Assembly: GCA_905233465.1 (NCBI GenBank)
Contig: CAJOEI010000029.1
Coordinates: 1-56,245 of the forward strand
DNA from: an uncultured Bacteroidaceae bacterium
Lineage (GTDB): Bacteria; Bacteroidota; Bacteroidia; Bacteroidales; Bacteroidaceae
Length of the DNA stretch: 56,245 bases
Direction of reading: 5' to 3'
In this document: one piece after another, positions 1 through 8,715 of the stretch
Position numbering within the stretch: the first letter of the stretch is position 1
Layout: each line of letters starts with the position of its first letter
Program-made: the position numbers and the translations under genes
Notes under the pieces: generated by a model
What the model saw: the letters and a program-made list of their open reading frames with translations, nothing else
Told to the model about the DNA's origin: nothing
Databases searched by the model: none

Positions 1-329
1 CGGACTCCGAGGTCAGCGAGGCCACGCTGTGCTGGTTAGGCTACGAGCCTCGTCAGGACGGCATCACCACGGATATGAACGACGTGAAGGACGAGACCCA
101 TGCCGATATTCAGGCCAAGCCTGTCATCATCACCAACAGCGGCAGCACGCTCACCGTCAGCGGCACCGAGGATGGCACTCAAGTCAGCGTCTACGACCTC
201 AGCGGCCAGCTATGCGGCACGGCCACGACCCGCGGCGGTCACGCCCTCATCACCACCACACTCCCCTCCGGCTCCGTCGCCATTGTGCAGCTCGGCAGCA
301 AGAGCGTGAAGGTGAGGATGAGATTATGA
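1..329 (+). CDS. C-terminal end of a T9SS-type secreted protein (5' truncated by window edge)
   Basis: An open frame runs from the first bases (frame 3) to a TGA at 327-329, so only the last 108 or so residues are visible. The final 60 residues look like a type IX secretion system C-terminal sorting domain. A short beta-rich stretch with VYDLSGQL is followed by a glycine turn, LITTTLPSGSVAIVQLG, and a basic tail ending KVRMRL. In Bacteroidetes such tails direct proteins across the outer membrane through the T9SS. The preceding part (WLGYEPRQDG) gives no clue to the catalytic or adhesive function. An internal ATG at 75 is not considered a real start because the frame is open upstream to the window edge. 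Confidence 0.7.
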   Translation, partial: DSEVSEATLCWLGYEPRQDGITTDMNDVKDETHADIQAKPVIITNSGSTLTVSGTEDGTQVSVYDLSGQLCGTATTRGGHALITTTLPSGSVAIVQLGSKSVKVRMRL

Positions 330-332
330 AAA

Positions 333-354
333 TGTAAAATGTAAAATGTAAACC
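333..354. repeat. short tandem AT-rich repeat (AAAATGT x3)
   Basis: Directly after the stop of the first gene the 7-mer AAAATGT is repeated three times. It belongs to a class of short phrase repeats found in many spacers of this window (see findings). Confidence 0.6.
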
Positions 355-417
355 ACAGATTACTGCTTGCAAATCTGTCCAACTGGTAAAACTCAAGCAG
401 TGGGCACAGGAGGAGGC

Positions 418-452
418 AAAGGGGCGTGTCACGATGGATGACACGCCCCTTT
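418..452. terminator. bidirectional intrinsic terminator
   Basis: A perfect 14-bp stem, AAAGGGGCGTGTCA with its complement at 439-452, encloses a 7-nt loop. It has T-runs on both sides. It lies between the plus-strand gene ending at 329 and the minus-strand pepT ending at 490, so it can end transcription from both directions. Confidence 0.85.
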
Positions 453-489
453 TCGATGCTTGTGGAGAATCAGAAATTTGTGACTATCC

Positions 490-1725
490 CTATTCGGCCA
501 CGATGCGGCAGATGTTGATGATGGTCTGCACGGCCTTCTGCATCGACTGGATGGGCACGAACTCATGACGGCCGTGGAAATTGAGGCCTCCGGCAAAGAT
601 GTTGGGACAGGGCAGGCCCTTGAATGAGAGCTGTGCTCCATCGGTGCCGCCACGTATGGCACGCACCTTGCACTCCACACCTGCCTGCTCTATAGCTCGA
701 CGGGCTATGTCGATGATGTGCTCCTTGCCCTCCAGCTGCTGCTTCATGTTGTAGTACTGGTCGCGTATGTCGGCGGTGACGCTACCTTTGCCATAGCGTT
801 CCTCGAACACGGCTGCCAAGTCGGCCACGAATGTCTTACGCTCTTCAAAACGCTGGCGGTCGTGGTCGCGTATGATATACGAGAGAGTGGCCTCCTCCAC
901 AGTGGCACGTATGCCTGTGAGGTGGTAGAAACCCTCATAACCCTCGGTGCGCTCCGGCACTTCATCCTTGGGCATGGCGTCGGCAAACTGTGTGGCAATG
1001 ATGCAAGCATTGAGCATCTTGTCCTTGGCATAGCCTGGATGCACATTGAGGCCACGGATGCGAATGGTGGCGCTGGCGGCGTTGAAGTTCTCATATTCCA
1101 GTTCGCCCACCTCGGAGCCGTCCATAGTATAGGCCCACTCAGCGCCGAAGCGCTCGACGTCAAAGAGATGTGCTCCACGGCCAATCTCCTCATCGGGGTT
1201 GAAGGCGATGCGCACACGGCCGTGGGGGATGTCGGGATTGTCCATCAGGCGGGCCATTGCCTCGACAATCTCAGCTATGCCGGCCTTGTCATCGGCACCC
1301 AGCAGCGTGTGACCATCAGTGACGATGAGGTCCTCACCCACGTGGTCGAGCATCTCGGGGAACATCTTGGGTGATGTGACGATACCCTCAGCAGCATCCA
1401 GGACGATATCACCTCCGTCGTAGTTCTCCACGATGCGTGGCCGGATATTGGCTCCAGAACAGTCGGGGCTGGTGTCGTAGTGCGCAATGAATCCTATAGT
1501 GGACACATCGGCCGGCACATTGCTGGGCAGCGTGGCATAGATATAGCCCTGCTCGTCCATCGTCACGTCTTCCAACCCGAGTTCCTCAAGCGAATCCGCC
1601 AGATGGCGGGCGAAGTCCAACTGTTTTGGTGTGCTGGGACAGCCCTCAGCCTCTTCCGAGGACTGAGTATCGTAGGAGACGTAGTCAAGGAACCTATTTA
1701 TTAACGAAGAATACGAATCTTGCAT
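490..1725 (-). CDS. pepT: peptidase T (tripeptide aminopeptidase, M20B family)
   Basis: The 411-residue product matches the length and motifs of PepT, a cytoplasmic di-zinc enzyme that removes the N-terminal residue from tripeptides. Visible metal-site motifs are HYDTSPD (H82, D84), GADDKAG (D145), PDEEIG (E179/E180) and MDGSE (D202); a C-terminal HGRHEFVPI supplies the last histidine. The start is the ATG at 1723-1725, giving [16 protein letters not shown], typical of the family. The ROK kinase gene lies 47 nt upstream on the same strand, and the spacer is filled with TTTACGATTT-type repeats, so the two may be co-transcribed. The gene ends 38 nt before the shared terminator at 418-452. Confidence 0.95.
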   Translation of the reverse strand: MQDSYSSLINRFLDYVSYDTQSSEEAEGCPSTPKQLDFARHLADSLEELGLEDVTMDEQGYIYATLPSNVPADVSTIGFIAHYDTSPDCSGANIRPRIVENYDGGDIVLDAAEGIVTSPKMFPEMLDHVGEDLIVTDGHTLLGADDKAGIAEIVEAMARLMDNPDIPHGRVRIAFNPDEEIGRGAHLFDVERFGAEWAYTMDGSEVGELEYENFNAASATIRIRGLNVHPGYAKDKMLNACIIATQFADAMPKDEVPERTEGYEGFYHLTGIRATVEEATLSYIIRDHDRQRFEERKTFVADLAAVFEERYGKGSVTADIRDQYYNMKQQLEGKEHIIDIARRAIEQAGVECKVRAIRGGTDGAQLSFKGLPCPNIFAGGLNFHGRHEFVPIQSMQKAVQTIINICRIVAE

Positions 1726-1772
1726 ATATATTTACGATTTGACAATTTACGATTTAATCCGCAAATTGTAAA

Positions 1773-2732
1773 TTACTTCACTTCCCATCCCAGTGCGCTG
1801 GCACCGAGCACGGCAGCTCCGGCACCGTCCAACTCGCTGACGAGGAACTTCGCCTTGTCGCGGAACACGCGCAGCACGTTCTCGTCGTAAGCCTTCTTAA
1901 TGGGATTCATGATGAGGTCGCCGGCCTTGGCCAGACCGCCGAAGAAGATGAACGCCTCGGGGCTGCTGAAGGCGGCAAAGTCAGCACATGCCTCGCCGAG
2001 GATGCGGCCCGTCTCCTCGAAGATTTCCTTGGCCACCTCGTCGCCCTTGCTGGCAGCGATGGCAACGTCCTTCGACTCAATCTGGTCTAAGGGTATCTCG
2101 CGGAGCAAGGTGGGTTTGTCGGTCTTCTCGACAATCTCGCGCGCCGTGCGTGCCACGCCGGTGGCCGAGCAGTAGGTCTCCAAGCAGCCCTTGCGGCCAC
2201 AGCCACACTGACGGCCACCCTTCTCGACGATGACGTGACCCAGCTCTCCGGCCATGCCGTCGCAACCCAGCACCATCTGTCCGTTGACGACGATGCCAGA
2301 GCCCACACCCGTACCGAGAGTGATCATGATAAAGTTCTGCATACCGCGTGCAGCGCCATACTGCATCTCACCCATCGCGGCAGCATTAGCGTCGTTGGTC
2401 AGGCGCACGGGGATGCCAAGGCGCTCGCTGAACAGCTGTGCCAAAGGTATCTTGCCCTTCCACGGGAGGTTGGGAGCGAACTCTATGGAGCCATTGTAGT
2501 AGTTGCCGTTGGGAGCTCCAATGCCCATAGCATGTATCTTCTCTATGCCGCCCACCTGTGCGATGATTGGCTGGAGGGCTGCCACGCAGTCGTCAACATA
2601 CTGGTTTACGTCGCCGTGGCCCGCCGTTTTCACGCGAGTGGATGCAACGATATTAGCATTCTGGTCAACGATTCCAAACTCAGAGTTTGTGCCTCCGAGG
2701 TCGAGGCCAATAACATAAGGTTTCTTTTCCAT
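1773..2732 (-). CDS. ROK-family sugar kinase (probable glucokinase)
   Basis: The 319-residue protein has the full ROK signature. The phosphate-binding DLGGTN is at residues 11-16, the catalytic ND pair at 113-114 and GTGVGSG at 140-146. ELGH is at 163-166, and the zinc-binding CGCGRKGCLE at 176-185. ROK kinases phosphorylate hexoses in the cytoplasm; in Bacteroidales the close relatives serve as glucokinases. Sequence alone does not prove glucose over N-acetylated sugars. A -7 type promoter element lies about 150 nt upstream at 2882-2889, leaving a long leader rich in ACGATTT repeats. pepT follows downstream. Confidence 0.9.
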   Translation of the reverse strand: MEKKPYVIGLDLGGTNSEFGIVDQNANIVASTRVKTAGHGDVNQYVDDCVAALQPIIAQVGGIEKIHAMGIGAPNGNYYNGSIEFAPNLPWKGKIPLAQLFSERLGIPVRLTNDANAAAMGEMQYGAARGMQNFIMITLGTGVGSGIVVNGQMVLGCDGMAGELGHVIVEKGGRQCGCGRKGCLETYCSATGVARTAREIVEKTDKPTLLREIPLDQIESKDVAIAASKGDEVAKEIFEETGRILGEACADFAAFSSPEAFIFFGGLAKAGDLIMNPIKKAYDENVLRVFRDKAKFLVSELDGAGAAVLGASALGWEVK

Positions 2733-2744
2733 AGTTTTATTTTA

Positions 2745-2850
2745 CGATTTAAAATCCTATATAATTTACGATTTGACGATCCTAAAATAATTTACAATTT
2801 GACGATTTACAATTTACAATTTCAAATCCTCAACTTTCAACTCTCACCTC
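2745..2850. repeat. AT-rich phrase array in the ROK gene leader
   Basis: Phrases such as TTTACGATTT, TTTGACGATT and TTTACAATTT recur many times in about 100 bp upstream of the ROK gene start. The same phrases fill several other spacers in the window. Confidence 0.7.
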
Positions 2851-2881
2851 TCAACTGCGGCTTTACCGCATATTCAGCCGC

Positions 2882-2889
2882 CAAAGATA
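2882..2889 (-). promoter_or_regulatory. Bacteroidetes -7 element (TATCTTTG) for the ROK gene
   Basis: On the minus strand this reads TATCTTTG, matching the TAnnTTTG consensus of the Bacteroidetes housekeeping sigma factor. A clear TTG at -33 is not obvious. It predicts a leader of about 145 nt before the ROK kinase start. Confidence 0.5.
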
Positions 2890-2983
2890 CATATTTATAT
2901 AATATGAGCGAAGAAAAAGACAGGAAAATTGCTTTCAAACCAAAAAACATATCCAAAACCTTCGTTGTTTCGCAAAAAAATAC

Positions 2984-2991
2984 GACCTTTG
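2984..2991 (+). promoter_or_regulatory. -7-like element (GACCTTTG) upstream of the LysE-type gene
   Basis: GACCTTTG lies 7 nt before the ATG at 2999; it differs from TAnnTTTG at the first base. A TTG occurs at 2965-2967. If used, the transcript would be leaderless or nearly so. Confidence 0.4.
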
Positions 2992-2998
2992 CAGTCGT

Positions 2999-3652
2999 AT
3001 GTGGTTCGAAAATGTCACTCTTCTTGACCTTACGATGAAAGGTCTCATCATCGGCGTCGTGGCCAGTGCTCCCATGGGCCCCGTGGGAGTGCTGTGCATA
3101 CAGCGCACGCTTAACAAGGGACGCTGGTATGGCTTGGTTACTGGCGTTGGCGCGGCCATCAGCGACCTCATCTATGCGCTGGCAACAGGCTTCGGTATGA
3201 GCTTTGTTGTGGAATTCATCGAGCAGCCGCAGACAATGTACTGGCTTCAGCTCATCGGCAGCGTGATGCTATTCGGATTCGGATACTACACCTTCCGCAC
3301 AAAACCACAGTTGCGGCCCACATCACAGAACAAAGGCACACTGACACACAACCTGATTACGTCGTTCATCGTAACGCTGAGCAACCCGCTCATAATCTTC
3401 CTTTTCATGGCGCTGTTTGCCCGCTTCACATTTGTCGTTCCAGACCATTTCTGGCAGCAGGCGCTGGGCTATCTGAGTATCTTCCTCGGAGCCATGCTGT
3501 GGTGGTTCGGACTGACGTATATCGTCGACAAACTGCGCGCGACCTTCGAGCTGGAACGCATCAGCCTCATCAACCGCATCATAGGTACAATAGTGATGAC
3601 GGTGTCGGTGCTTGGCCTGTTGTCCACACTGCTGGGGCTGACACTATATTGA
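2999..3652 (+). CDS. LysE-family transporter (amino acid or small-molecule exporter)
   Basis: The 217-residue protein is almost entirely membrane-embedded, with about six hydrophobic segments (roughly 13-33, 45-66, 72-92, 112-138, 150-175 and 192-215). The N-terminal ASAPMGPVGVLCIQRTL is the conserved LysE/RhtB signature around the first helix. Family members export amino acids or related metabolites across the inner membrane; the substrate cannot be read from the sequence. The ATG at 2999 follows a -7-like promoter element almost directly. An alternative ATG lies at 3035, just before the first helix. A DUF4924 gene follows 62 nt downstream. Confidence 0.85.
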   Translation: MWFENVTLLDLTMKGLIIGVVASAPMGPVGVLCIQRTLNKGRWYGLVTGVGAAISDLIYALATGFGMSFVVEFIEQPQTMYWLQLIGSVMLFGFGYYTFRTKPQLRPTSQNKGTLTHNLITSFIVTLSNPLIIFLFMALFARFTFVVPDHFWQQALGYLSIFLGAMLWWFGLTYIVDKLRATFELERISLINRIIGTIVMTVSVLGLLSTLLGLTLY

Positions 3653-3654
3653 GA

Positions 3655-3698
3655 TTGTGCGATTTCACAATTTCACAATTTTACAATTTCACAATTCC
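3655..3698. repeat. tandem TTTCACAA phrase repeat in spacer
   Basis: The spacer contains TTTCACAATTTCACAATTTT and close variants about five times in a row, in the style of the other AT-rich spacer arrays in this window. Confidence 0.7.
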
Positions 3699-3714
3699 GA
3701 AAGATTAGTGTGCA

Positions 3715-4257
3715 ATGAAGATAGCTAAAGAGCTCAAAGATACTAACATAGCAGAATACCTGCTATACATGTGGCAGTTAGAGGACACTTTGCGAGCCTA
3801 CGGTTGTGATGCCGAACGCGTGGAGCGCGAGTATGTGTCACAGTTCGGTCTTAGCGCCGAGGAGCGTCGTGCTGAAGCGCGCTGGCTGTCAGACCTCTGC
3901 TACATGATGCGCGAGGAGGGCAAGCTCCAGAGCGGGCACCTGCAGATGAACATCGGCACGTTGTCGCTGATGACTGACCTGCATCTGGAACTGCTCGAAA
4001 GCCCCAAACATCCATACTACTCAGCCGCATACTACAAGGCCCTGCCTTTTATAGTTGAACTCCGCACACGCAGTGGCCACACCGATGCACCCGAGTTGGA
4101 GAACTGTCTGGAATGTCTGTATGGCGTCATGCTATTGCGCCTGCAGAAGAAACCCATCTCCACAGAAACACAAGAGGCCGTAACCCACATATCCAAGCTG
4201 CTTGCCATGCTTGCCGATGCATGGCGCAAGGAGCGCGACGGAGACTTGGAATTGTAA
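3715..4257 (+). CDS. DUF4924 family protein (conserved Bacteroidetes, function unknown)
   Basis: The 180-residue soluble, largely helical protein starts MKIAKELKDTNIAEYLLYMW, which matches what I know of the DUF4924 family of Bacteroidetes. It has no signal peptide, membrane segment or catalytic motif that I can recognise. It sits between a LysE-type exporter (62 nt upstream) and rfbD (14 nt downstream) on the same strand. Co-transcription with rfbD is therefore likely, but no shared function can be inferred. The ATG at 3715 is the first in frame. Confidence 0.8.
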   Translation: MKIAKELKDTNIAEYLLYMWQLEDTLRAYGCDAERVEREYVSQFGLSAEERRAEARWLSDLCYMMREEGKLQSGHLQMNIGTLSLMTDLHLELLESPKHPYYSAAYYKALPFIVELRTRSGHTDAPELENCLECLYGVMLLRLQKKPISTETQEAVTHISKLLAMLADAWRKERDGDLEL

Positions 4258-4271
4258 TCAGACAACCAGCA

Positions 4272-5135
4272 ATGAAAATACTTGTAACCGGCGCCAACGG
4301 TCAGCTCGGCAACGAGATGCAGTGTCAAGCCGCCAAAGCCACACAGCATACTTGGTTCTTCACCGACGTGGAGGAATTGAACATCACCGACCGCAATGCC
4401 GTCGCCGCCTTTGTCAACGACAACACCATCGACATCATTGTCAACTGCGCCGCATACACTGCTGTAGACCGCGCAGAAAGCGACGAAGAACGTGCCCACC
4501 TCCTCAATGCCACAGCCCCCGGCTATCTGGCTGAGGCCATCAATGCCCGTGGAGGATCACTCATACACATCTCCACCGACTACGTCTTCGACGGCACGGC
4601 CCACACGCCCTACACCGAAGACATGCCCACATGCCCAGCCAGCGCATACGGACGCACCAAGCTCGCCGGCGAACAAGCTGTACTCGCTGCTAACCCGTCA
4701 GCCATGATTATCCGCACGGCATGGCTCTATAGCCCTTTCGGCAACAATTTCGTTAAGACCATGCTACGTCTCGGACGTGAGCGCACCGAACTCGGAGTCA
4801 TCTTCGACCAAATAGGCACACCCACCTGTGCCCGTGACCTCGCATCAGCCATCCTCGCCGCTATCAATCATGGCATCCAACCCGGCATATACCACTTCAC
4901 CAACGAGGGCGTCACCTCATGGTATGACTTCACCCTCGCCATACACCGCATAGCAGGCATCACCACATGCCGCGTGCGCCCACTCCACACCGCCGAGTAC
5001 CCAACACCCGCCACACGTCCCCACTACGGTGTCCTCGACAAGAGCAAAATCAAGAAGACATACGGCATCAAAATACCCCATTGGGAAGAGAGCCTTCGCG
5101 AGTGCATAGCCAGATTGCAAAACGCAAAATCGTAA
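4272..5135 (+). CDS. rfbD: dTDP-4-dehydrorhamnose reductase
   Basis: The 287-residue protein is an extended short-chain dehydrogenase that makes dTDP-L-rhamnose, the last step of the rhamnose precursor pathway for cell-surface polysaccharide. Visible are the NAD(P)-binding GANGQLG at residues 7-13, STDYVFDG at 101-108, and the catalytic YGRTK pair Y126/K130. The frame is open further upstream, but the ATG at 4272 gives the canonical MKILVTGANGQLGNE start and lies 14 nt after the DUF4924 stop. The rfbA, rfbB and rfbC genes are not in this window, so the pathway is split or continues elsewhere. Confidence 0.93.
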   Translation: MKILVTGANGQLGNEMQCQAAKATQHTWFFTDVEELNITDRNAVAAFVNDNTIDIIVNCAAYTAVDRAESDEERAHLLNATAPGYLAEAINARGGSLIHISTDYVFDGTAHTPYTEDMPTCPASAYGRTKLAGEQAVLAANPSAMIIRTAWLYSPFGNNFVKTMLRLGRERTELGVIFDQIGTPTCARDLASAILAAINHGIQPGIYHFTNEGVTSWYDFTLAIHRIAGITTCRVRPLHTAEYPTPATRPHYGVLDKSKIKKTYGIKIPHWEESLRECIARLQNAKS

Positions 5136-5176
5136 ATTGCAAATAGTCAAATCGTAAATACTCAAATCGTCAAACC
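5118..5176. repeat. AAATCGTAAAT phrase array between rfbD and prfC
   Basis: The end of rfbD and the spacer to prfC carry AAATCGTAAATTGCAAAT, GTCAAATCGTAAAT and CTCAAATCGTCAAA in series. These are the complement of the TTTACGATTT phrases seen in other spacers. Part of the array overlaps the last rfbD codons (KRKI... region). Confidence 0.65.
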
Positions 5177-5181
5177 TAATT

Positions 5182-6849
5182 GTGAACCCAGAAATAGAAC
5201 GCCGGCGAACCTTCGCCATCATATCCCACCCCGATGCGGGCAAGACCACGCTCACTGAGAAGCTGCTGCTGTTTGGTGGCCAGATTCAGGTGGCAGGTGC
5301 CGTGAAGAGCAACAAGATACGCAAGACCGCCACCTCCGACTGGATGGACATCGAGAAACAGCGCGGCATCTCCGTCACAACCTCCGTGATGGAGTTCGAC
5401 TACAGCCCCACCCCCGACCCCTCCCCTGTTAGGGAGGGGGGCTTAGAGCCCACTGATAGCAAACAATCTCCCCTCCCTAACAGGGGAGGGGCTGGGGGAG
5501 GGGCTGACTACAAAGTCAACATCCTCGACACCCCGGGCCACCAGGACTTTGCAGAAGACACCTTTCGCACCCTCACCGCCGTGGATAGTGCCATCATCGT
5601 CGTTGATTCCGCCAAGGGCGTGGAGGCACAAACGCGCAAGTTGATGACCGTCTGCCGCATGCGCCAAACACCCGTCATAATCTTCGTCAACAAGATGGAC
5701 CGCGAGGGCCGCGACCCATTCGACCTCCTCGATGAGTTGGAAGAAGAACTGCAAATCAAGGTGCGTCCCCTCTCATGGCCAATCAACCAAGGAGCTCGCT
5801 TCAAAGGTGTCTATAACATATACGAACAGAACCTCAACCTCTTCACGCCCGACAAGCAACGCGTCACCGAAAAGGTCAGTGTGCAGCTCGATTCCCCCGA
5901 GCTGGATGCACGCGTAGGCGAGGACGATGCCGCCAAACTGCGCGAAGACCTCGAAATCATCGAGGGCGTCTATCCTGCCTTCGACCGCCAGACCTACCTC
6001 GATGCCGAAGTGGCACCCGTGTTCTTCGGCTCAGCCCTCAACAACTTCGGAGTGAAGGAACTACTGGACTGCTTCGTGGAAATAGCTCCCTCACCACGCC
6101 CCACCAAGGCCGAGGAGCGCGACGTGCAACCAGATGAACAGAAGTTCACAGGCTTCATCTTCAAGATAACGGCAAACATCGACCCCAACCACCGTTCATG
6201 TATTGCTTTCTGCAAGGTCTGCTCCGGCAAGTTCGTCCGCAACGCGCCCTATCTGCATGTGCGTCAAGGCAAGACCGTGCGTTTCTCCTCGCCTACACAG
6301 TTCATGGCCCAGCGTAAAAGCACCGTTGACGAGGCCTGGCCCGGAGACATAGTGGGTCTGCCAGACAATGGCATCTTCAAGATTGGTGACACGCTTACCG
6401 AAGGCGAGCCCCTCCACTTCCGCGGCCTGCCCAGCTTCTCGCCTGAAATGTTCAAGTATATCGAGAACGCCGACCCGATGAAGACCAAGCAACTCGAAAA
6501 AGGCATCGCGCAGCTCATGGACGAGGGTGTGGCACAGCTCTTTATCAACCAGTTCAATGGGCGCAAGCTCATTGGCACAGTAGGCCAGCTCCAGTTCGAG
6601 GTCATCCAGTATCGTCTGGAAAATGAATACAACGCCAAGTGCCGCTGGGAACCTGCAAGCCTCTACAAGGCCTGCTGGATAGAGAGCGACGATGCCGCTC
6701 AATTAGAGGCTTTCAAGAAACGTAAATACCAGTACATTGCACACGACCGCGAAGGGCGTGACGTGTTCCTGGCCGACTCGGCATACGTGCTGTCAATGGC
6801 CCAACAAGACTTCGAGCACATTCGCTTCCACTTCACAAGCGAGTTCTGA
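5182..6849 (+). CDS. prfC: peptide chain release factor 3 with an internal insertion
   Basis: The 555-residue GTPase recycles RF1/RF2 from ribosomes after termination. G motifs are visible: SHPDAGKTT at 15-23, RGIS at 61-64, DTPGH at 116-120 and NKMD at 170-173. They are followed by the RF3-type domains II and III, ending [12 protein letters not shown]. The start is a GTG at 5182; no in-frame ATG gives the conserved [19 protein letters not shown] beginning. Residues about 75-108 ([12 protein letters not shown]... to ...RGGAGGG) have no counterpart in RF3 as I know it and are encoded by a palindromic element. Without them the length is about 521, the usual size. The frame is intact, so the protein may still work. 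The gene ends 9 nt from the converging glsB stop. Confidence 0.93.
   Translation: MNPEIERRRTFAIISHPDAGKTTLTEKLLLFGGQIQVAGAVKSNKIRKTATSDWMDIEKQRGISVTTSVMEFDYSPTPDPSPVREGGLEPTDSKQSPLPNRGGAGGGADYKVNILDTPGHQDFAEDTFRTLTAVDSAIIVVDSAKGVEAQTRKLMTVCRMRQTPVIIFVNKMDREGRDPFDLLDELEEELQIKVRPLSWPINQGARFKGVYNIYEQNLNLFTPDKQRVTEKVSVQLDSPELDARVGEDDAAKLREDLEIIEGVYPAFDRQTYLDAEVAPVFFGSALNNFGVKELLDCFVEIAPSPRPTKAEERDVQPDEQKFTGFIFKITANIDPNHRSCIAFCKVCSGKFVRNAPYLHVRQGKTVRFSSPTQFMAQRKSTVDEAWPGDIVGLPDNGIFKIGDTLTEGEPLHFRGLPSFSPEMFKYIENADPMKTKQLEKGIAQLMDEGVAQLFINQFNGRKLIGTVGQLQFEVIQYRLENEYNAKCRWEPASLYKACWIESDDAAQLEAFKKRKYQYIAHDREGRDVFLADSAYVLSMAQQDFEHIRFHFTSEF
5406..5503. repeat. palindromic element inserted in frame in prfC
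   Basis: Two 34-bp arms (5406-5439 and 5470-5503) are inverted copies with about three mismatches; each contains CCCCTCCCCTGTTAGG. A 30-bp middle separates them. The whole unit lies inside the RF3 GTPase domain between FDY (residue 74) and [11 protein letters not shown] (from 110) and keeps the reading frame. C/G-run hairpins of related composition occur near 24511-24620 and 54940-54990. Confidence 0.85.
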
Positions 6850-6858
6850 AGTTAAGTA

Positions 6859-7896
6859 TCAATGTATTACCTGATTGCGTCCTGAGGCCGGTGCGATGGA
6901 TTCGGGATGTTGTGTCACGAAGCTTTCGATATGGCGCACACGTTTCTCATTCAGTATCTCATTGACATCTATCAGTATTCCCGTTTCCTCCACATCGCCA
7001 AAGCCGTAGTTTATAGCCGTGCCGAACATACGCATTGTGGGTGAAAGGCCCATATATGCGTTCACCAGCGGCGGGATATCGTAGCCCAGTGCCCGAACCT
7101 CGCGGTTGAGGATGCGATAGTCGGCCTTGAAGTCATCCTCACAAAACAGTTCACTCAGCCGTGTCGTATCGGTCTGTATCTGCAGCGGCTTTGTGGGAAT
7201 GATGAGGTTGTCAGGGTCGCCAAAGTGCTTCTGTAGGAAGTAGAGTATCATGTCCCGTGCCGTACGGTCGTAGCTCGGATACATCGTCATCTTGCCGAAG
7301 AGGTAGCGCACATTGGGCATCACCACCGTAAGCGCACCGAGCCCGTCCCACAGGTTGTCCAAAGCAAAGAGTCCTTTCTTCACGCGTGCTGACGCGGCTG
7401 CCGTGTTGCGCACGCCATTGGCAGTGTTCTGGTATTCGAGCGTCACCCACGAGCGTCCCAACTCGATGGTATATGGCAGGAATTCATCTATGAAACGCTG
7501 CGAGAAACGGAACATGTGTGACGTTGCCAGAATGGGTTGACCCTCAGCATCCAGCTCGACCTGCGAACCCAACAGATAGCGATATCCGCCTATGATGGCC
7601 TGTGCCTCGGGATCCCACACTATGAGCTGGCTATAGGGATTGGGCATGGTATCAAACTCGTCGAGGTCGAGTTCCTGTCCTGTGCCTCCACCAGCTGCAC
7701 GGAAAGCAATCTCGCGCAGACGTCCTATCTCGCGAACCACGTTTGGAGCGTTTTGCCACGTCACAACATATACTTCGTTGTGGCTGCGGTTTGTGGTACG
7801 CAGCTTGCGTTCTGGGGTTAGTTCCGATAGCAGTATGTCAACTGGTACGGGAGGTATGATGTCAGCATTCATAATTCGCATTTTCAACTTTTTCAA
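6859..7896 (-). CDS. glsB: GNAT-type N-acyltransferase, GlsB-like (N-acyl glycine synthase)
   Basis: The 345-residue cytoplasmic protein resembles the Bacteroides GlsB/OlsB-like GNAT acyltransferases. These transfer a 3-hydroxy fatty acid to the amino group of glycine, the first step of glycine (flavo)lipid synthesis. Visible parts are REIGRLREIAFRAAGGGTG, the IVWDPEAQAIIGGYRY core strand, and IELGRSWV, typical of this family. The start overlaps the end of the upstream glsA-like gene by 4 nt (ATGA), so the two are translationally coupled. Assignment rests on motif resemblance and on the gene pair. Another possibility is a different lipid- or amine-acylating GNAT. The stop lies 9 nt from the converging prfC stop. 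Confidence 0.8.
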   Translation of the reverse strand: MKKLKMRIMNADIIPPVPVDILLSELTPERKLRTTNRSHNEVYVVTWQNAPNVVREIGRLREIAFRAAGGGTGQELDLDEFDTMPNPYSQLIVWDPEAQAIIGGYRYLLGSQVELDAEGQPILATSHMFRFSQRFIDEFLPYTIELGRSWVTLEYQNTANGVRNTAAASARVKKGLFALDNLWDGLGALTVVMPNVRYLFGKMTMYPSYDRTARDMILYFLQKHFGDPDNLIIPTKPLQIQTDTTRLSELFCEDDFKADYRILNREVRALGYDIPPLVNAYMGLSPTMRMFGTAINYGFGDVEETGILIDVNEILNEKRVRHIESFVTQHPESIAPASGRNQVIH

Positions 7897-8708
7897 AGCT
7901 CATACACCCTGTCTTCAACCCATAGAGACCATTCTGCAGGCGTCCTCGTGTTGTCGAATGTCGAGGCTGGTATGGGTTGGCCAAAGCGTATGGTGAATGT
8001 CTTTCCTCGGGCACGGTACATTTCATCAGGGAGCAGTACCTGAGCAAGATTGAAGCGTAAGCCCAGTCGCTTGCACCACAGGGCAACACGGTAGAAACGT
8101 GGCGAATTCTGGCCAATGAAGTGCACAGGCACCACTGAGCGGCCTGTCTGCTGGCTCTTCTTGATGAAGAACTTTCGCCACGGTATGTCACGTATCTCTC
8201 CGTCTATCAGGCGCGAACAGAGTCCGGCAGGAAACAGCAGGACATGATTGTCACCGTCGAATGCCTGTTGCACCTGCGCTGGCAGGTTGCGTCCTTGAGA
8301 ACCCATTTTGTTGATTGGCACACACAGTGGTGCCAACCCCCGGAGGTTCATCAGCAAGTCATTGACAAGATACTTGATTCTGCCGTCGGTGGCGCGGCCT
8401 ATAATAGCACCCAGTGCTACACCGTCCACTGCTCCCAAAGGGTGATTGCTCACAAAGATATATCTGGTGTTCTCGTTATCTAACGGCACATTTTCAAGAC
8501 CTTCGACATTCAGCGTCACACCAAGGTATTCCATCGCCCCCTGGCAGAAGTCAACGCCCTCTCGACCTTGGCGAAGATAGACATTAATGAAATCCTGATG
8601 GATGAAACGTTTCAACCAGTTGAACACCCACTTCGGGATGAAGCGTGCACGCTTGCCGGCACGCTGACGTATAATCTTCTCTATGTCAATCTCAGTCGGT
8701 GCGGCCAT
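7893..8708 (-). CDS. glsA: PlsC-like O-acyltransferase, GlsA-like
   Basis: The 271-residue protein has the lysophospholipid acyltransferase fold. NHPLGAVDG at 88-96 is the acyl-transfer histidine/aspartate motif in its spaced Bacteroidetes form. FPAGLCSR at 159-166 takes the place of the usual FPEG motif. In Bacteroides the partner of GlsB is an O-acyltransferase that adds a second fatty acid to N-acyl-3-hydroxy-acyl glycine at the inner membrane. The gene is preceded by a small secreted-protein gene (7 nt gap) and overlaps glsB by 4 nt, so a three-gene operon is likely. General use in phosphatidic acid synthesis is the main alternative. Confidence 0.8.
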   Translation of the reverse strand: MAAPTEIDIEKIIRQRAGKRARFIPKWVFNWLKRFIHQDFINVYLRQGREGVDFCQGAMEYLGVTLNVEGLENVPLDNENTRYIFVSNHPLGAVDGVALGAIIGRATDGRIKYLVNDLLMNLRGLAPLCVPINKMGSQGRNLPAQVQQAFDGDNHVLLFPAGLCSRLIDGEIRDIPWRKFFIKKSQQTGRSVVPVHFIGQNSPRFYRVALWCKRLGLRFNLAQVLLPDEMYRARGKTFTIRFGQPIPASTFDNTRTPAEWSLWVEDRVYEL

Positions 8709-8715
8709 AGCGTTG

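Noticed and set aside
718..1374. 218-codon open frame antisense to pepT
   Set aside because: The pepT motifs on the other strand are complete and the antisense product resembles nothing.
2235..3038. 267-codon plus-strand frame crossing the ROK kinase start
   Set aside because: The first half is antisense to the kinase and the second half translates AT-rich repeats.
5404..5508. Frameshift or pseudogene in prfC
   Set aside because: The insertion is a multiple of three, has no stop codon, and all later RF3 motifs stay in frame.
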